Positions 23,216 to 32,188 of a DNA stretch of 36,960 bases are shown piece by piece (the first letter of the stretch is position 1; every line of letters begins with the position of its first letter). Position numbers and translations under genes: made by a program. The DNA lies in NCBI RefSeq assembly GCF_007990265.1, contig NZ_BJWH01000031.1, positions 1 to 36,960 of the forward strand, given 5' to 3'. The DNA is from Cellulomonas terrae (GTDB lineage Bacteria > Actinomycetota > Actinomycetes > Actinomycetales > Cellulomonadaceae). The notes beneath the pieces are model-generated. The model was not told the DNA's origin, did not search any database, and saw nothing but the letters and a program-made list of their open reading frames with translations.

Positions 23216-26200
23216 GTGGTGCTCGACCGCTTCTCCGACCCGACCAGGACCTGGTTCACGGGTGCGTTCGCCGAGCCCACGACCGCGCAGCTCGGCGCGT
23301 GGACCGCGATCTCGGGGGGACAGCACGCCCTGGTCGTCGCCCCCACCGGATCCGGCAAGACGCTCGCCGCCTTCCTCTGGGCGCTCGACGACCTCCTCAC
23401 GGGCCAGCGGCCCGACGACCCGGTCGAGCGCTGTCGGGTCGTGTACGTGTCACCGCTCAAGGCCCTCGCCACGGACGTCGAGCGCAACCTGCGCTCCCCG
23501 CTGGTGGGCATCCGGCAGGCGGCGACGCGCCTCGGGCTGGAGCTCCCCGACGTCACGGTCGGCATCCGCACCGGCGACACGCCGCCGAACGAGCGCCGGG
23601 CCTTCGCGACGAAGCCGCCGGACATCCTCATCACCACGCCGGAGTCGCTCTACCTGGTCCTCACGTCCGGCGCGCGGGCGGGGCTGGCGGGGGTGCGCAC
23701 GGTGATCGTCGACGAGATCCACGCGGTGGCGGGCACCAAGCGGGGTGCGCACCTGGCCGTCTCGCTCGAACGGCTCGACGCCCTGCTCGACCACCCGGGC
23801 GGCCCGGGACCGGCGCAGCGGATCGGGCTGTCCGCCACCGTCCGGCCCGTCGACGTCGTCGCGGAGTTCCTGGGCGGTGCCCGCACGCCGGAGGACCGCG
23901 GTCGCTCCGTCACGGTCGTGCAGCCGCCGTCGACCAAGAAGATCGTCGTCGACGTCGTCGTCCCCGTCCCGGACCTGTCGGACCTGCGGGGCAACGACGT
24001 GACGCCGGACGACCTCGACCTGTCCGGCGCAGCCGCCGGGCAGCTGCCGCGGCCGTCGATCTGGCCGCACGTCGAGGAGCGCGTCGTCGACCTGGTGGCC
24101 GACCACCGGTCGACCCTCGTGTTCACCAACTCCCGGCGCGGCGCGGAACGGCTCACCGCCCGGATGAACGAGGTCTGGGCCGAGCGCTCGGGCGAGGACG
24201 TGCCCGACCCTGCGACGCTGACCGCGGCCGCGATCCCGGCGCAGTCCGGCACGGCCGTCGGCATCGACACCCGGCACGCCGCGACCATCCTCGCGCGCGC
24301 CCACCACGGCTCGATGAGCCGCGCGGAGCGCACCCGCACCGAGTCGGAGCTCAAGGCCGGTCTGCTGCCCGCCGTGGTGGCCACCAGCTCGCTGGAGCTC
24401 GGCATCGACATGGGTGCCATCGACCTGGTGGTGCAGGTCGGGTCGCCGCCGTCGGTCGCCAGCGGGCTGCAGCGCGTCGGTCGCGCCGGCCACCAGGTGG
24501 GTGCCGTGTCGCGCGGGATCGTGTTCCCGACGTTCCGGGGCGAGCTGGTGCCCGCGGCGGTCACGGCGCAGCGCATGCGGGACGGCGCCCTGGAGGCCAT
24601 GCGCGTCCCGCGCAACCCGCTCGACGTCCTCGCGCAGCAGATCGTGGCGATGGTCGCGGTCGAGGACTGGTCGCTCGACGAGCTGTCGGCCGTCCTGCGC
24701 CGTGCCTCTCCGTTCTCCGGGCTCGGTGAGGCGACGCTGCGCGCGGTGCTCGACATGCTCGCGGGCCGGTACCCGAGCGAGGAGTTCGCGGAGCTGCGGC
24801 CCCGGATCGTGTGGGACCGGGTGCGCGACGTGCTCAGCGGCCGGCCGGGGGCGCTGCGGCTCGCGGTGACCAGCGGCGGCACCATCCCCGACCGCGGTCT
24901 CTTCGGGGTGTTCCTGGCCGGCGGCGCGACCACGAGCGACGTCCCGGTCGACGCCGAGCGCTCGGGCGGGACGGTCCGCGGCGGCAAGCGCGTCGGCGAG
25001 CTCGACGAGGAGATGGTCTACGAGTCGCGGGTCGGCGACATGTTCACGCTCGGGTCGAGCACGTGGCGCATCGACGACATCACGCCCGACCGTGTCCTCG
25101 TGACGCCCGCTCCGGGGGTGCCGGGGCGGCTGCCGTTCTGGAAGGGCGACTCCCCCGGCCGGCCCGCGGAGCTCGGCCAGGCGATGGGTCGCTGGGTGCG
25201 CGAGCTGGGTGCGCTCTCCGACGAGGACGCCCGGGTGCGCGTCGAGGCGGCCGGCCTCGACGCGTGGGCGGCCGACAACCTGCTGACCTACCTGCGCGAG
25301 CAGCGTGAGGCCACCGGCGAGCTGCCCACGGACGTCGTGATGGTGGTGGAGCGGTTCCGCGACGAGCTGGGCGACTGGCGGGTGGTCGTGCACTCCCCCT
25401 ACGGCGCCCGCGTGCACGCCCCGTGGGCGATCGTCATCGGCGCGCGGCTGCGCGAGAAGTACGGCGTCGACGCCGCGACGATGCACTCGGACGACGGGAT
25501 CGTGCTGCGGCTCCCGGACATGCTCGACGCCGGGGACGGCTCCCTGGTCGACGACCCCTGGGCGGAGTCGACCGGTCCCGGGGTCGACCTGGCGGACCTG
25601 CTGCTCGACCCGGACGAGGTGCTCGACTCCGTGAAGGCGGAGCTCGGCTCGTCGGCCATGTTCGGTGCGCGGTTCCGGGAGGCCGCGAGCCGGGCCCTGC
25701 TGCTCCCCCGGCGGCGGCCGGACCGCCGACAGCCGCTCTGGCAGCAGCGGCAGCGGTCCGCGCAGCTGCTGTCGGTGGCGTCCGAGTACCCCGACTTCCC
25801 GATCCTGCTCGAGGCCGTGCGCGAGTGCCTCCAGGACGACTTCGACACGGAGGCCCTCACCACCCTGATGCGCGACGTCGTGGCGCGCCGGGTCCGTGTC
25901 GTCGAGGTCACGACCACGCAGCCGTCGCCCTTCGCGCAGTCGCTGCTGTTCGGTTACACCGCGCAGTTCCTCTACGACGGTGACGCGCCGCTGGCCGAGC
26001 GCCGTGCCGCTGCTTTGACGCTCGACCCCACCCTCCTGGCGGAGCTCCTCGGGCAGGGCGGCGAGTCCCAGCTGGCCGACCTGCTCGACCCCGAGGCCGT
26101 CCTGCGCACCGAGGCCGAGCTCAGCGGACGGGCTCCCGAGCGGCAGGCGGGCACGCTCGAACAGCTGGCGGACGCCGTGCGGCGGCACGGTCCGCTGACC

Positions 26201-28087
26201 GCGTCGGAGGTCGCCGAGCGCGCGAAGTCCGAGGTGCGCGACGAGATCCTGACCTGGTTGTCCGAGCTGGAGGCGGCGCGCCGCCTGATCCGCGTCCGGC
26301 TCGGCGGGGTGGCACCCGAGCGTTCCGAGCAGTGGGCGGCGATCGAGGACGCCGGCCGCCTGCGGGACGCGCTCGGCGTCGCGCTCCCTGTCGGCGTGCC
26401 CGAGGTGTTCACGGAGGTCGTGCCGGACCCCGTGGGTGACCTCCTGCGTCGGTACGCCCGGACGCACGGGCCGTTCACGGCCGCCCAGGCCGCTGCGCGC
26501 TTCGGCTGGGGCGTCGCGGTCGTGACGGAGACCCTGCGCCGGCTCGAGGGCCGGGGCGTGCTGGTCCAGGGTCGGCTGCGCCCGGACGTGCTGGGTGGCA
26601 CGGGCGACGAGTTCTGCGACGCCGACGTGCTGCGGACGCTACGCCGCCGGTCGCTCGCCGCGCTGCGCGCCGAGGTCGAACCCGTCGACCCGCAGGCGCT
26701 CGGCGTCTTCCTGCCGCGCTGGCAGGGCGTGCAGCCCGTCGGGCGGGTCGGGCGCAGCTCCGCGACCGGCACCCTGCGCGGCGTCGACGGCGTCGCTCGC
26801 GTCGTCGAGCAGCTCGCCGGCGCGGTCATGCCGGCATCGGCTCTCGAGACCCACGTCCTGCCGGCCCGGGTCGCCGACTACAGCCCCGCGATGCTCGACG
26901 AGCTGACGGCCGCCGGCGAGGTGGTCTGGGCGGGGCACGGCGCTCTCGCGGGCCACGACGGGCTGGTCTCGCTGCACCCGACGGCGGTCGCCGACCTGAC
27001 CCTCCGGCCCGCGGACGCCACCCCCGACACCCCGCTGCACGAGGCGCTGCTCAAGGCGCTCGGCGGCGGCGGCGCCTGGTTCCTGGGCGCGCTCACCGAG
27101 CGCGTCCGCCAGCTGCGGCCGGACGACGCGTCGCCGAGCCAGGCGGAGGTCGCGAACGCCGTGTGGGACCTCGTCTGGACCGGCCACGTGACCAACGACG
27201 GGCTCGCCCCGCTGCGCGCGTGGCTCGGCAGCGGGAGCACGGCGCACAAGACCCGGGCGGCCGCACCGCGCGGACGCCCGCTGCGCCCGCGGCTCGGGCT
27301 GCGCGCGGCCGTGCAGCTGGCGGCGGACCCGGGCACGCGCGCGACCTCGCTCGGGCTCAACGGCGCCGCGAGCGGCGGCCGGTGGTCGCTGCTGCCCGCC
27401 CGCGAGCCCGACCCGACGCTGCGGGCCCACGCACTGGCTGCCCAGCTCCTCGACCGGCACGGCATCCTGACGCGCGCGGTCGCCCCCGCGGAGGGCATCG
27501 GCTCGCGGTTCACCGACGTGTACCGCGTGCTGTCCGCGCTGGAGCAGGGCGGGCAGGTGCGGCGCGGCTACTTCGTCGAGCGCCTCGGCGGCTCGCAGTT
27601 CGCGCTGCCGGGAGCGGTCGACCGGCTGCGCGTCGACGCCCAGGTCGTCGAGCGGTCCGCCGACCAGGACGGTCCGACCGACCTCCAGGTCGTCGTCCTG
27701 GCGGCGACGGACCCGGCGAACCCCTACGGTGCGTCGCTGCCGTGGCCGGTCGCCGGTCCCGACTCGTCGGACGCCGGAGCAGGCCGGCACCGGCCGGGCC
27801 GGAAGGCGGGCGCGCTCGTGGTGCTCGTCGACGGCGCCCTCGTGCTCTACCTGGAGCGAGGCGGCCGTACCGTCCTCACGTTCACCTCGGACACCGGGGT
27901 CCTCACCGCCGCCGCCGAGGGGCTCGCCACGACCGCCCGGGTCCGGCGCACCGGCCGGCTCACGATCGTGCGGGTCGACGGCGTCGAGGTGCTCGAGGGC
28001 GGTCTGCGCAGCACGCTCGGGCAAGCGCTCGTCGCCGCGGGCTTCGCCGCCACACCACGCGGCCTGCGGCTGCGGGACCGGCCGTGA
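23216..28087 (+). CDS. lhr: Lhr-type ATP-dependent DNA helicase
   Basis: Very large (1623-residue) superfamily 2 3'-5' DNA/RNA:DNA helicase in the Lhr-core plus C-terminal class of actinobacteria. Walker A APTGSGKT is at 42-49, DEIH at 166-169, GLSATVRP follows, and motif VI QRVGRAGHQ is near 420. The core continues with winged-helix and Lhr-specific domains. The C-terminal half resembles the beta-barrel winged-helix repeat linked to uracil-glycosylase activity in E. coli Lhr; I cannot judge that activity here. Of two successive GTGs, the first is chosen by the -10 spacing. nei begins 12 nt downstream, matching the lhr-nei2 pairing known in mycobacteria. Confidence 0.93.
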   Translation: MVLDRFSDPTRTWFTGAFAEPTTAQLGAWTAISGGQHALVVAPTGSGKTLAAFLWALDDLLTGQRPDDPVERCRVVYVSPLKALATDVERNLRSPLVGIRQAATRLGLELPDVTVGIRTGDTPPNERRAFATKPPDILITTPESLYLVLTSGARAGLAGVRTVIVDEIHAVAGTKRGAHLAVSLERLDALLDHPGGPGPAQRIGLSATVRPVDVVAEFLGGARTPEDRGRSVTVVQPPSTKKIVVDVVVPVPDLSDLRGNDVTPDDLDLSGAAAGQLPRPSIWPHVEERVVDLVADHRSTLVFTNSRRGAERLTARMNEVWAERSGEDVPDPATLTAAAIPAQSGTAVGIDTRHAATILARAHHGSMSRAERTRTESELKAGLLPAVVATSSLELGIDMGAIDLVVQVGSPPSVASGLQRVGRAGHQVGAVSRGIVFPTFRGELVPAAVTAQRMRDGALEAMRVPRNPLDVLAQQIVAMVAVEDWSLDELSAVLRRASPFSGLGEATLRAVLDMLAGRYPSEEFAELRPRIVWDRVRDVLSGRPGALRLAVTSGGTIPDRGLFGVFLAGGATTSDVPVDAERSGGTVRGGKRVGELDEEMVYESRVGDMFTLGSSTWRIDDITPDRVLVTPAPGVPGRLPFWKGDSPGRPAELGQAMGRWVRELGALSDEDARVRVEAAGLDAWAADNLLTYLREQREATGELPTDVVMVVERFRDELGDWRVVVHSPYGARVHAPWAIVIGARLREKYGVDAATMHSDDGIVLRLPDMLDAGDGSLVDDPWAESTGPGVDLADLLLDPDEVLDSVKAELGSSAMFGARFREAASRALLLPRRRPDRRQPLWQQRQRSAQLLSVASEYPDFPILLEAVRECLQDDFDTEALTTLMRDVVARRVRVVEVTTTQPSPFAQSLLFGYTAQFLYDGDAPLAERRAAALTLDPTLLAELLGQGGESQLADLLDPEAVLRTEAELSGRAPERQAGTLEQLADAVRRHGPLTASEVAERAKSEVRDEILTWLSELEAARRLIRVRLGGVAPERSEQWAAIEDAGRLRDALGVALPVGVPEVFTEVVPDPVGDLLRRYARTHGPFTAAQAAARFGWGVAVVTETLRRLEGRGVLVQGRLRPDVLGGTGDEFCDADVLRTLRRRSLAALRAEVEPVDPQALGVFLPRWQGVQPVGRVGRSSATGTLRGVDGVARVVEQLAGAVMPASALETHVLPARVADYSPAMLDELTAAGEVVWAGHGALAGHDGLVSLHPTAVADLTLRPADATPDTPLHEALLKALGGGGAWFLGALTERVRQLRPDDASPSQAEVANAVWDLVWTGHVTNDGLAPLRAWLGSGSTAHKTRAAAPRGRPLRPRLGLRAAVQLAADPGTRATSLGLNGAASGGRWSLLPAREPDPTLRAHALAAQLLDRHGILTRAVAPAEGIGSRFTDVYRVLSALEQGGQVRRGYFVERLGGSQFALPGAVDRLRVDAQVVERSADQDGPTDLQVVVLAATDPANPYGASLPWPVAGPDSSDAGAGRHRPGRKAGALVVLVDGALVLYLERGGRTVLTFTSDTGVLTAAAEGLATTARVRRTGRLTIVRVDGVEVLEGGLRSTLGQALVAAGFAATPRGLRLRDRP

Positions 28088-28099
28088 CGGCGAGCGCAC

Positions 28100-28858
28100 G
28101 TGCCTGAGGGCGACGTCCTGAAGCGCACGGCGAACCGCTTCGAGCTGGCGTTCGCCGGGAAGGTCCTCATCCGGTCCGACCTGCGCTGGCCGTCCGCCGC
28201 CACGGTCGACCTCGTCGGCAGGACCGTGCTGGAGACCGTCTCCTACGGCAAGCACCTGCTGACCCGCGTCGACGACGGCCGCACGCTGCACACCCACCTG
28301 CGGATGGACGGCTACTGGCGCATCTGGCGGACGGGCACGTCGGCCGCCGCCGGCCGAGCGGCGAACGTCCGTGCGGTCCTGGCGACGGCAGACTGGACCG
28401 CCGTCGGGCACCACCTCGGCATGCTCGACGTCGTCCGCACGCGCGACGAGCGCACGCTCATCGGTCACCTCGGGCCGGACATCCTCGCTGACCCGGTCGA
28501 CGCCGACGAGATCCTGCGCCGGTGGGCCGCGCGCGGGGCTACCCCCGTCGCCGAGGTACTGCTCGACCAGACCGTGGTCGCGGGGATCGGCACCCTGTTC
28601 GCCGCCGAGTCCCTGTGGGCGGAGCAGCTCTGGCCGTGGACGCCGGCCGACCAGGTCGACGCGTCCCGGCAGCTCGCCGTGGCCCGTCGCCAGATGCGGC
28701 GCTCCGTGGTCGACGGCCGCTCACCGGAGCACGTGCACGCACGGACGCGGCAGCCGTGCCACCGCTGCGGCACCCCGATCGCGGTCGGCCAGGCACGCCG
28801 ACCGCCGATGCAGCGGCCGATCTTTTACTGCCCGCGCTGCCAGGCCGCCCCCGACTGA
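28100..28858 (+). CDS. nei: Fpg/Nei-family DNA glycosylase (Nei2 type)
   Basis: 252-residue bifunctional base-excision enzyme that removes oxidised bases and nicks AP sites. After Met removal the N-terminus is Pro-Glu (PEGD), the catalytic pair. The helix-two-turn-helix region includes TVVAGIGTLFAAESLW with the DNA-contacting Asn position replaced by Thr-type sequence. A C-terminal four-Cys zinc finger (CHRCG and CPRCQ) is complete. Gene order after lhr supports Nei2. GTG start, 12 nt after the lhr stop. Confidence 0.92.
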   Translation: MPEGDVLKRTANRFELAFAGKVLIRSDLRWPSAATVDLVGRTVLETVSYGKHLLTRVDDGRTLHTHLRMDGYWRIWRTGTSAAAGRAANVRAVLATADWTAVGHHLGMLDVVRTRDERTLIGHLGPDILADPVDADEILRRWAARGATPVAEVLLDQTVVAGIGTLFAAESLWAEQLWPWTPADQVDASRQLAVARRQMRRSVVDGRSPEHVHARTRQPCHRCGTPIAVGQARRPPMQRPIFYCPRCQAAPD

Positions 28859-29098
28859 CGGGGCTCTGGTCGGGTCCGGACGAGCCGAGTCCCCGGCGCG
28901 CACCGGGCGACCGGCACCCATCAGAGCCGACCGGGTCGCGAGCGCGTCGAGACGCCAGCCGCACCTCCCGCGACGAGCAACGGCCCGCGGACCAGGGGTC
29001 CACGGACCGTGCAGGAGGACGACCGGACATCTCTGTCCGCCGTCACGGGCGCTGGGCAGCGACCCGTCGACCGCCGGGGTGTCCGGCAGGTCATACAT

Positions 29099-29116
29099 GG
29101 ACGGCCGTCGCCGTCC
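29099..29116 (-). terminator. hairpin after clgR
   Basis: GGACGGC and GCCGTCC form a perfect 7-bp stem with a 4-nt loop, 2 nt after the clgR stop. A short T-containing stretch follows on the minus strand. The rest of the 28859-29118 convergent gap shows no gene. Confidence 0.5.
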
Positions 29117-29118
29117 GG

Positions 29119-29460
29119 TCAGCCGATGGGCGTGAGCTCCGACCGCGACCGCGCCCACCCGAAGTCGGTGGCACCGGCCACCGACGCCGCGAGGTCCGCG
29201 GGCACCGTGTCGGGGATCAGCAGACCCTCGGCAACGGCAACACGATCACTGACCTCGCGCAGGACGAGCGACATCGGGACGTCGAGCGCCTCGCAGATGC
29301 TGTTGAGCAGCTCCGACGACGCTTCCTTCTGACCCCGCTCCACCTCGCTCAGGTACCCGAGCGAGACACGGGCTGCCGACGACACCTCACGCAGGGTGCG
29401 CCCCTGGCGCTGTCGCGCGTCCCGCAGCACATCGCCGATCTCTCGACGGAGTACAACCAT
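29119..29460 (-). CDS. clgR: ClgR-type XRE-family transcriptional activator
   Basis: 113-residue DNA-binding regulator. The Cro/C1 helix-turn-helix spans about 8-62, with TLREVSSAARVSLGYLSEVE and then RGQKEASSELLNSIC, which is nearly the ClgR signature. In actinobacteria ClgR activates clp protease and other stress genes and is itself a Clp substrate. GAGAGGGGGAG before the ATG is a strong ribosome site. The promoter region contains a RecA-NDp-like element, consistent with damage induction reported for mycobacterial clgR. The position near pgsA and ftsK matches Rv2745c. The gap 29461-29745 holds its leader and promoter. Confidence 0.88.
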   Translation of the reverse strand: MVVLRREIGDVLRDARQRQGRTLREVSSAARVSLGYLSEVERGQKEASSELLNSICEALDVPMSLVLREVSDRVAVAEGLLIPDTVPADLAASVAGATDFGWARSRSELTPIG

Positions 29461-29610
29461 TCGGGCTCCCCCTCTCGCGTCACGTGCCACGTCCGCTCCG
29501 GGAGCCGGAGTCCGTCGCGGACCCGGAACCACAGAGCTCTTCCTCTCAGGACCCCCGACTGCTGAGCCCTTCACCACAGAAACCGGCTGCCCCGTCGCCG
29601 GAAGGATTCC

Positions 29611-29633
29611 ACCGTACCTTGCACCGCCGACAC
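29611..29633 (-). promoter_or_regulatory. clgR promoter with RecA-NDp-like element
   Basis: On the minus strand GTGTCGGCG, 8 bases, then TACGGT. It matches 7 of 9 motif positions with a full TAnnnT and exact spacing. The predicted leader is about 145 nt. Confidence 0.5.
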
Positions 29634-29745
29634 GCGAAGGCATGCGTCGTGCCGGAGGTCGAGTGCTCATCACGGTGGTTCCAACGATGTGACCCCTCAC
29701 AGTGTTCCCGCTCGCGAGGCCGTCCACCCATGCCGGGCCGCAGAT

Positions 29746-30219
29746 TCACCCCGGTCGGCCCAGAATTTCGACCGCCAGCGCCAGCACGGCGTCCGTCGAC
29801 CGGGCCCGGACCAGCGCCCGGTCCCCCGTCAGGAGCAGGGACCGCACGGTCGAGCCGTCCGGCGTGGACACCGCGACGTGCACCGTGCCGGGCGGCTTCC
29901 CGTCCTGCGGGTCGGGTCCGGCCACGCCTGTCGTCGCGAGCCCGACGTCCGCACCCAGCCGCGCCCGGACGCCTGCGGCCATCGCTGCGGCGACTTCGGG
30001 GTCGACGGCACCCCGCGCGTCCAGCAGCCCACGGTCCACGTCGAGCAGCGTCCCCTTGAGGTCGGTGGCGTAGGCGACGACCGCGCCGCGCAGGACGCTC
30101 GACGCGCCCGGCACGTCGACCAGCGCGGCCGAGACGAGCCCGCCGGTCAGCGACTCGGCGACCGCCAGCGACCAGCCGCGAGCCCCGAGGGCCGCGAGGA
30201 GGTCCGCCGCGAGCGACAC
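29746..30219 (-). CDS. CinA-family nicotinamide-nucleotide amidohydrolase (PncC type)
   Basis: 157-residue stand-alone CinA C-terminal domain, cytoplasmic, deamidating NMN to nicotinate mononucleotide in pyridine recycling. Catalytic landmarks are AESLTGGLVSAAL near residue 21-33, YATDLKGTLL and ATTGVAGPDPQDGKPPGTV. The N-terminal molybdopterin-like domain of full CinA is absent, as expected for PncC. GTG start one base after the pgsA stop, so it is in the pgsA operon. Sometimes annotated competence/damage-inducible protein CinA; the pncC symbol would also fit. Confidence 0.9.
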   Translation of the reverse strand: MSLAADLLAALGARGWSLAVAESLTGGLVSAALVDVPGASSVLRGAVVAYATDLKGTLLDVDRGLLDARGAVDPEVAAAMAAGVRARLGADVGLATTGVAGPDPQDGKPPGTVHVAVSTPDGSTVRSLLLTGDRALVRARSTDAVLALAVEILGRPG

Positions 30220-30220
30220 G

Positions 30221-30814
30221 TCACAGCCCGGCGGCCGGTGGCCGCCCGGCCGTGCGCCGGATCTGCAGCCCCGTCCGCGCGTAGTCGACGCCGGTCACCA
30301 CCGTCACCAGGAGCGCGGCGCCCATCAGGACCGTGGCCACGACCGAGACGAACTCCGGGAGCACGTCCAGCGGGAGGAGGTAGAGGCCGATCGCCACCGA
30401 CTGCAGCACGGTCTTCAGCTTGCCGCCCCGCGACGCGGGCAGCACCACGTAGCGCAGGAGGAAGAACCGCATCGCGGTGATGCCGAGCTCACGCACGAGG
30501 ATGATCACGGTCACCCACCACGGCAGGTCCCCCAGCCACGACAGCAGGACCAGGGCCGTGCCGATGAGGACCTTGTCGGCGATGGGGTCGAGCATCTTGC
30601 CGAGGTCCGTGACCTGGCCCGAGCGGCGTGCGAGCCACCCGTCGAGGCGGTCGGTCGCTGCAGCCACGACGAAGAGCGCCGTCGCGATCAGCCTGCCGGT
30701 CGTGGTGTGCCCGCCGTCGGCGAGGAGAGCCCAGGCGAAGAACGGCACCAGCGCGATGCGCAGCACCGTGAGCACGTTCGCCAGGTTCCAGGCGGAGGGT
30801 ACGGCGTCGACCAC
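30221..30814 (-). CDS. pgsA: CDP-diacylglycerol-glycerol-3-phosphate 3-phosphatidyltransferase
   Basis: 197-residue integral membrane enzyme making phosphatidylglycerol-phosphate, the precursor of phosphatidylglycerol and cardiolipin. The CDP-alcohol phosphotransferase motif is complete: DRLDGWLARRSGQVTDLGKMLDPIADK-like, with the D-x2-DG-x2-AR-x8-G-x3-D-x3-D pattern around residues 55-81. About five to six membrane helices. GTG start directly after a leaderless -10 box (TAGGCT plus 6 nt). It heads a two-gene unit with the amidohydrolase and diverges from capA. Confidence 0.94.
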   Translation of the reverse strand: MVDAVPSAWNLANVLTVLRIALVPFFAWALLADGGHTTTGRLIATALFVVAAATDRLDGWLARRSGQVTDLGKMLDPIADKVLIGTALVLLSWLGDLPWWVTVIILVRELGITAMRFFLLRYVVLPASRGGKLKTVLQSVAIGLYLLPLDVLPEFVSVVATVLMGAALLVTVVTGVDYARTGLQIRRTAGRPPAAGL

Positions 30815-30820
30815 CCGGAC

Positions 30821-30826
30821 AGCCTA
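30821..30826 (-). promoter_or_regulatory. -10 box of a leaderless pgsA promoter
   Basis: TAGGCT followed by 6 nt and GTG. It is half of a divergent pair with the capA promoter in a 54-bp gap. Confidence 0.5.
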
Positions 30827-30856
30827 GAGGGGCCCGGGAGATGCCCCGTGCACCCG

Positions 30857-30862
30857 TAGAAT
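30857..30862 (+). promoter_or_regulatory. -10 box of a leaderless capA promoter
   Basis: TAGAAT is followed by 6 nt and GTG. It is the best -10 in the window by consensus. Confidence 0.55.
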
Positions 30863-30868
30863 CCGCGC

Positions 30869-32188
30869 GTGACCCAGCATGCCCGCGCCGGCAGACACTC
30901 ACCTGCGGTCCTCTCCCTCGCGATCCTCCTGCTCGTCGTGGTGAACCTCGCGGCGAGCGTGGTGGCGCTGCGGCCGTGGGTCGAACCAGGCGCGGCTGAG
31001 CCGACCGTCCTGGGCGCGACCGCCACGGCGAGCCCCAGCGCGACGCCGACGCCGACGACGCCTCCCACCCCGACCCCCGACCCCGACGTGGAGTTCTCGA
31101 TCGTCGCCGCGGGAGACGTCCTCCCGCACCTGCCGGTGCTCTCGAGCGCCCGCACCGCCGACGGCTACGACTTCGGGCCGCTGCTCGGTCCGCTCGACCC
31201 CTGGGTCCAGGGCGCCGACCTCGCGCTGTGCCACCTCGAGGTGCCCGTGGCGCCGGCCGGCACCCCGCCGAGCGGGTACCCGCTCTTCGGCACGCCGCCG
31301 GCGATCGCGGCCGGACTGCGCGACCAGGGCTGGGACGGTTGCTCGACGGCGTCGAACCACTCGGTCGACCGCGGTTTCGCCGGCATCACGGCCACTCTGG
31401 ACGCGCTCGACGCCGCCGGGCTCGGGCACGTCGGGACGGCCCGGAGCGCCGTGGAGCAGGCGCAGCCGCAGCTGTACACGCTCGAGCGCGGCGGCCGGAC
31501 GGTGACCGTCGCGCACGTCGCTGCGACCTACGCCACCAACGGGATGCCGGTCGACGCCGACAAGCCGTGGTCGGTCGACCGCATCGACGTCCCCGCGATG
31601 GTGGCGCAGGCGACCGCTGCCCGCGCCGCGGGCGCCGACCTCGTGATCGCGAGCGTGCACTGCTGCGTCGAGTACCGCTCCGAGCCCTCCCCCCAGCAGC
31701 TCGCCATCGACCAGGAGCTCGCCGACTCCGGCGTGTTCGACCTGGTCGTCGGCCACCACGCCCACGTCCCGCAGCCCGTCGTCCGCCTCGGCGGCGGCCC
31801 TCGCGGGGAGGGCATGTGGGTGGCCTACGGGCTGGGCAACCATCTGTCCAACCAGGACGGCGCCTGCTGCGCCCCGAGCACCGACTCGGGCCTGCTCCTG
31901 TCGGCTCAGGTGAGGGCCTCGGGCGCTTTCCCGGCCGAGGGCCGCGCTGCCGGGCCTGTGCGCGTGACCGGCGTCGCGTGGACCCCGATCACCGTCGACC
32001 GGCTCGGCGGGCACCAGGTGCACGCCCTCGTGGACATCCCGGCCGGCGCCGGCTCACTGAGCGGCGGCCAGGTGGCCGACCGGATGGCGCGCGCGGTCGC
32101 CGCAGCCGGGACGGAGGCACCGCAGCGCACCACCCCGCCGGCGACGACCGGTCCGCCGCCCGTGGTCGTCGCGCGCGTCAGCGGGTGA
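30869..32188 (+). CDS. CapA/PgsA-type phosphoesterase family protein (metallophos-like)
   Basis: 439 residues. An N-terminal signal anchor (about 14-35, LSLAILLLVVVNLAASVVAL) is followed by a low-complexity Thr/Pro linker, then the CapA domain: AAGDVLPH, CHLEVPV, TASNHSVDRGFAG, VHCCVEYR and HHAHVPQPV. These correspond to the family's metal motifs, but two are altered: the usual N-L-E is H-L-E, and the HWG of the H-W-G-x-E-Y motif reads HCC. A second Cys pair, GACCAPS, lies nearby. The protein is probably surface-exposed; CapA relatives act in polyglutamate or cell-surface polymer synthesis, which I cannot confirm here. The stop overlaps the GGDEF-EAL gene by 11 bp. Confidence 0.8.
   Translation: MTQHARAGRHSPAVLSLAILLLVVVNLAASVVALRPWVEPGAAEPTVLGATATASPSATPTPTTPPTPTPDPDVEFSIVAAGDVLPHLPVLSSARTADGYDFGPLLGPLDPWVQGADLALCHLEVPVAPAGTPPSGYPLFGTPPAIAAGLRDQGWDGCSTASNHSVDRGFAGITATLDALDAAGLGHVGTARSAVEQAQPQLYTLERGGRTVTVAHVAATYATNGMPVDADKPWSVDRIDVPAMVAQATAARAAGADLVIASVHCCVEYRSEPSPQQLAIDQELADSGVFDLVVGHHAHVPQPVVRLGGGPRGEGMWVAYGLGNHLSNQDGACCAPSTDSGLLLSAQVRASGAFPAEGRAAGPVRVTGVAWTPITVDRLGGHQVHALVDIPAGAGSLSGGQVADRMARAVAAAGTEAPQRTTPPATTGPPPVVVARVSG

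Noticed and set aside
28859..29118. Small gene between nei and clgR
   Set aside because: Frames present are short, overlap neighbours and have no ribosome site, promoter or family resemblance; only the clgR hairpin is supported.
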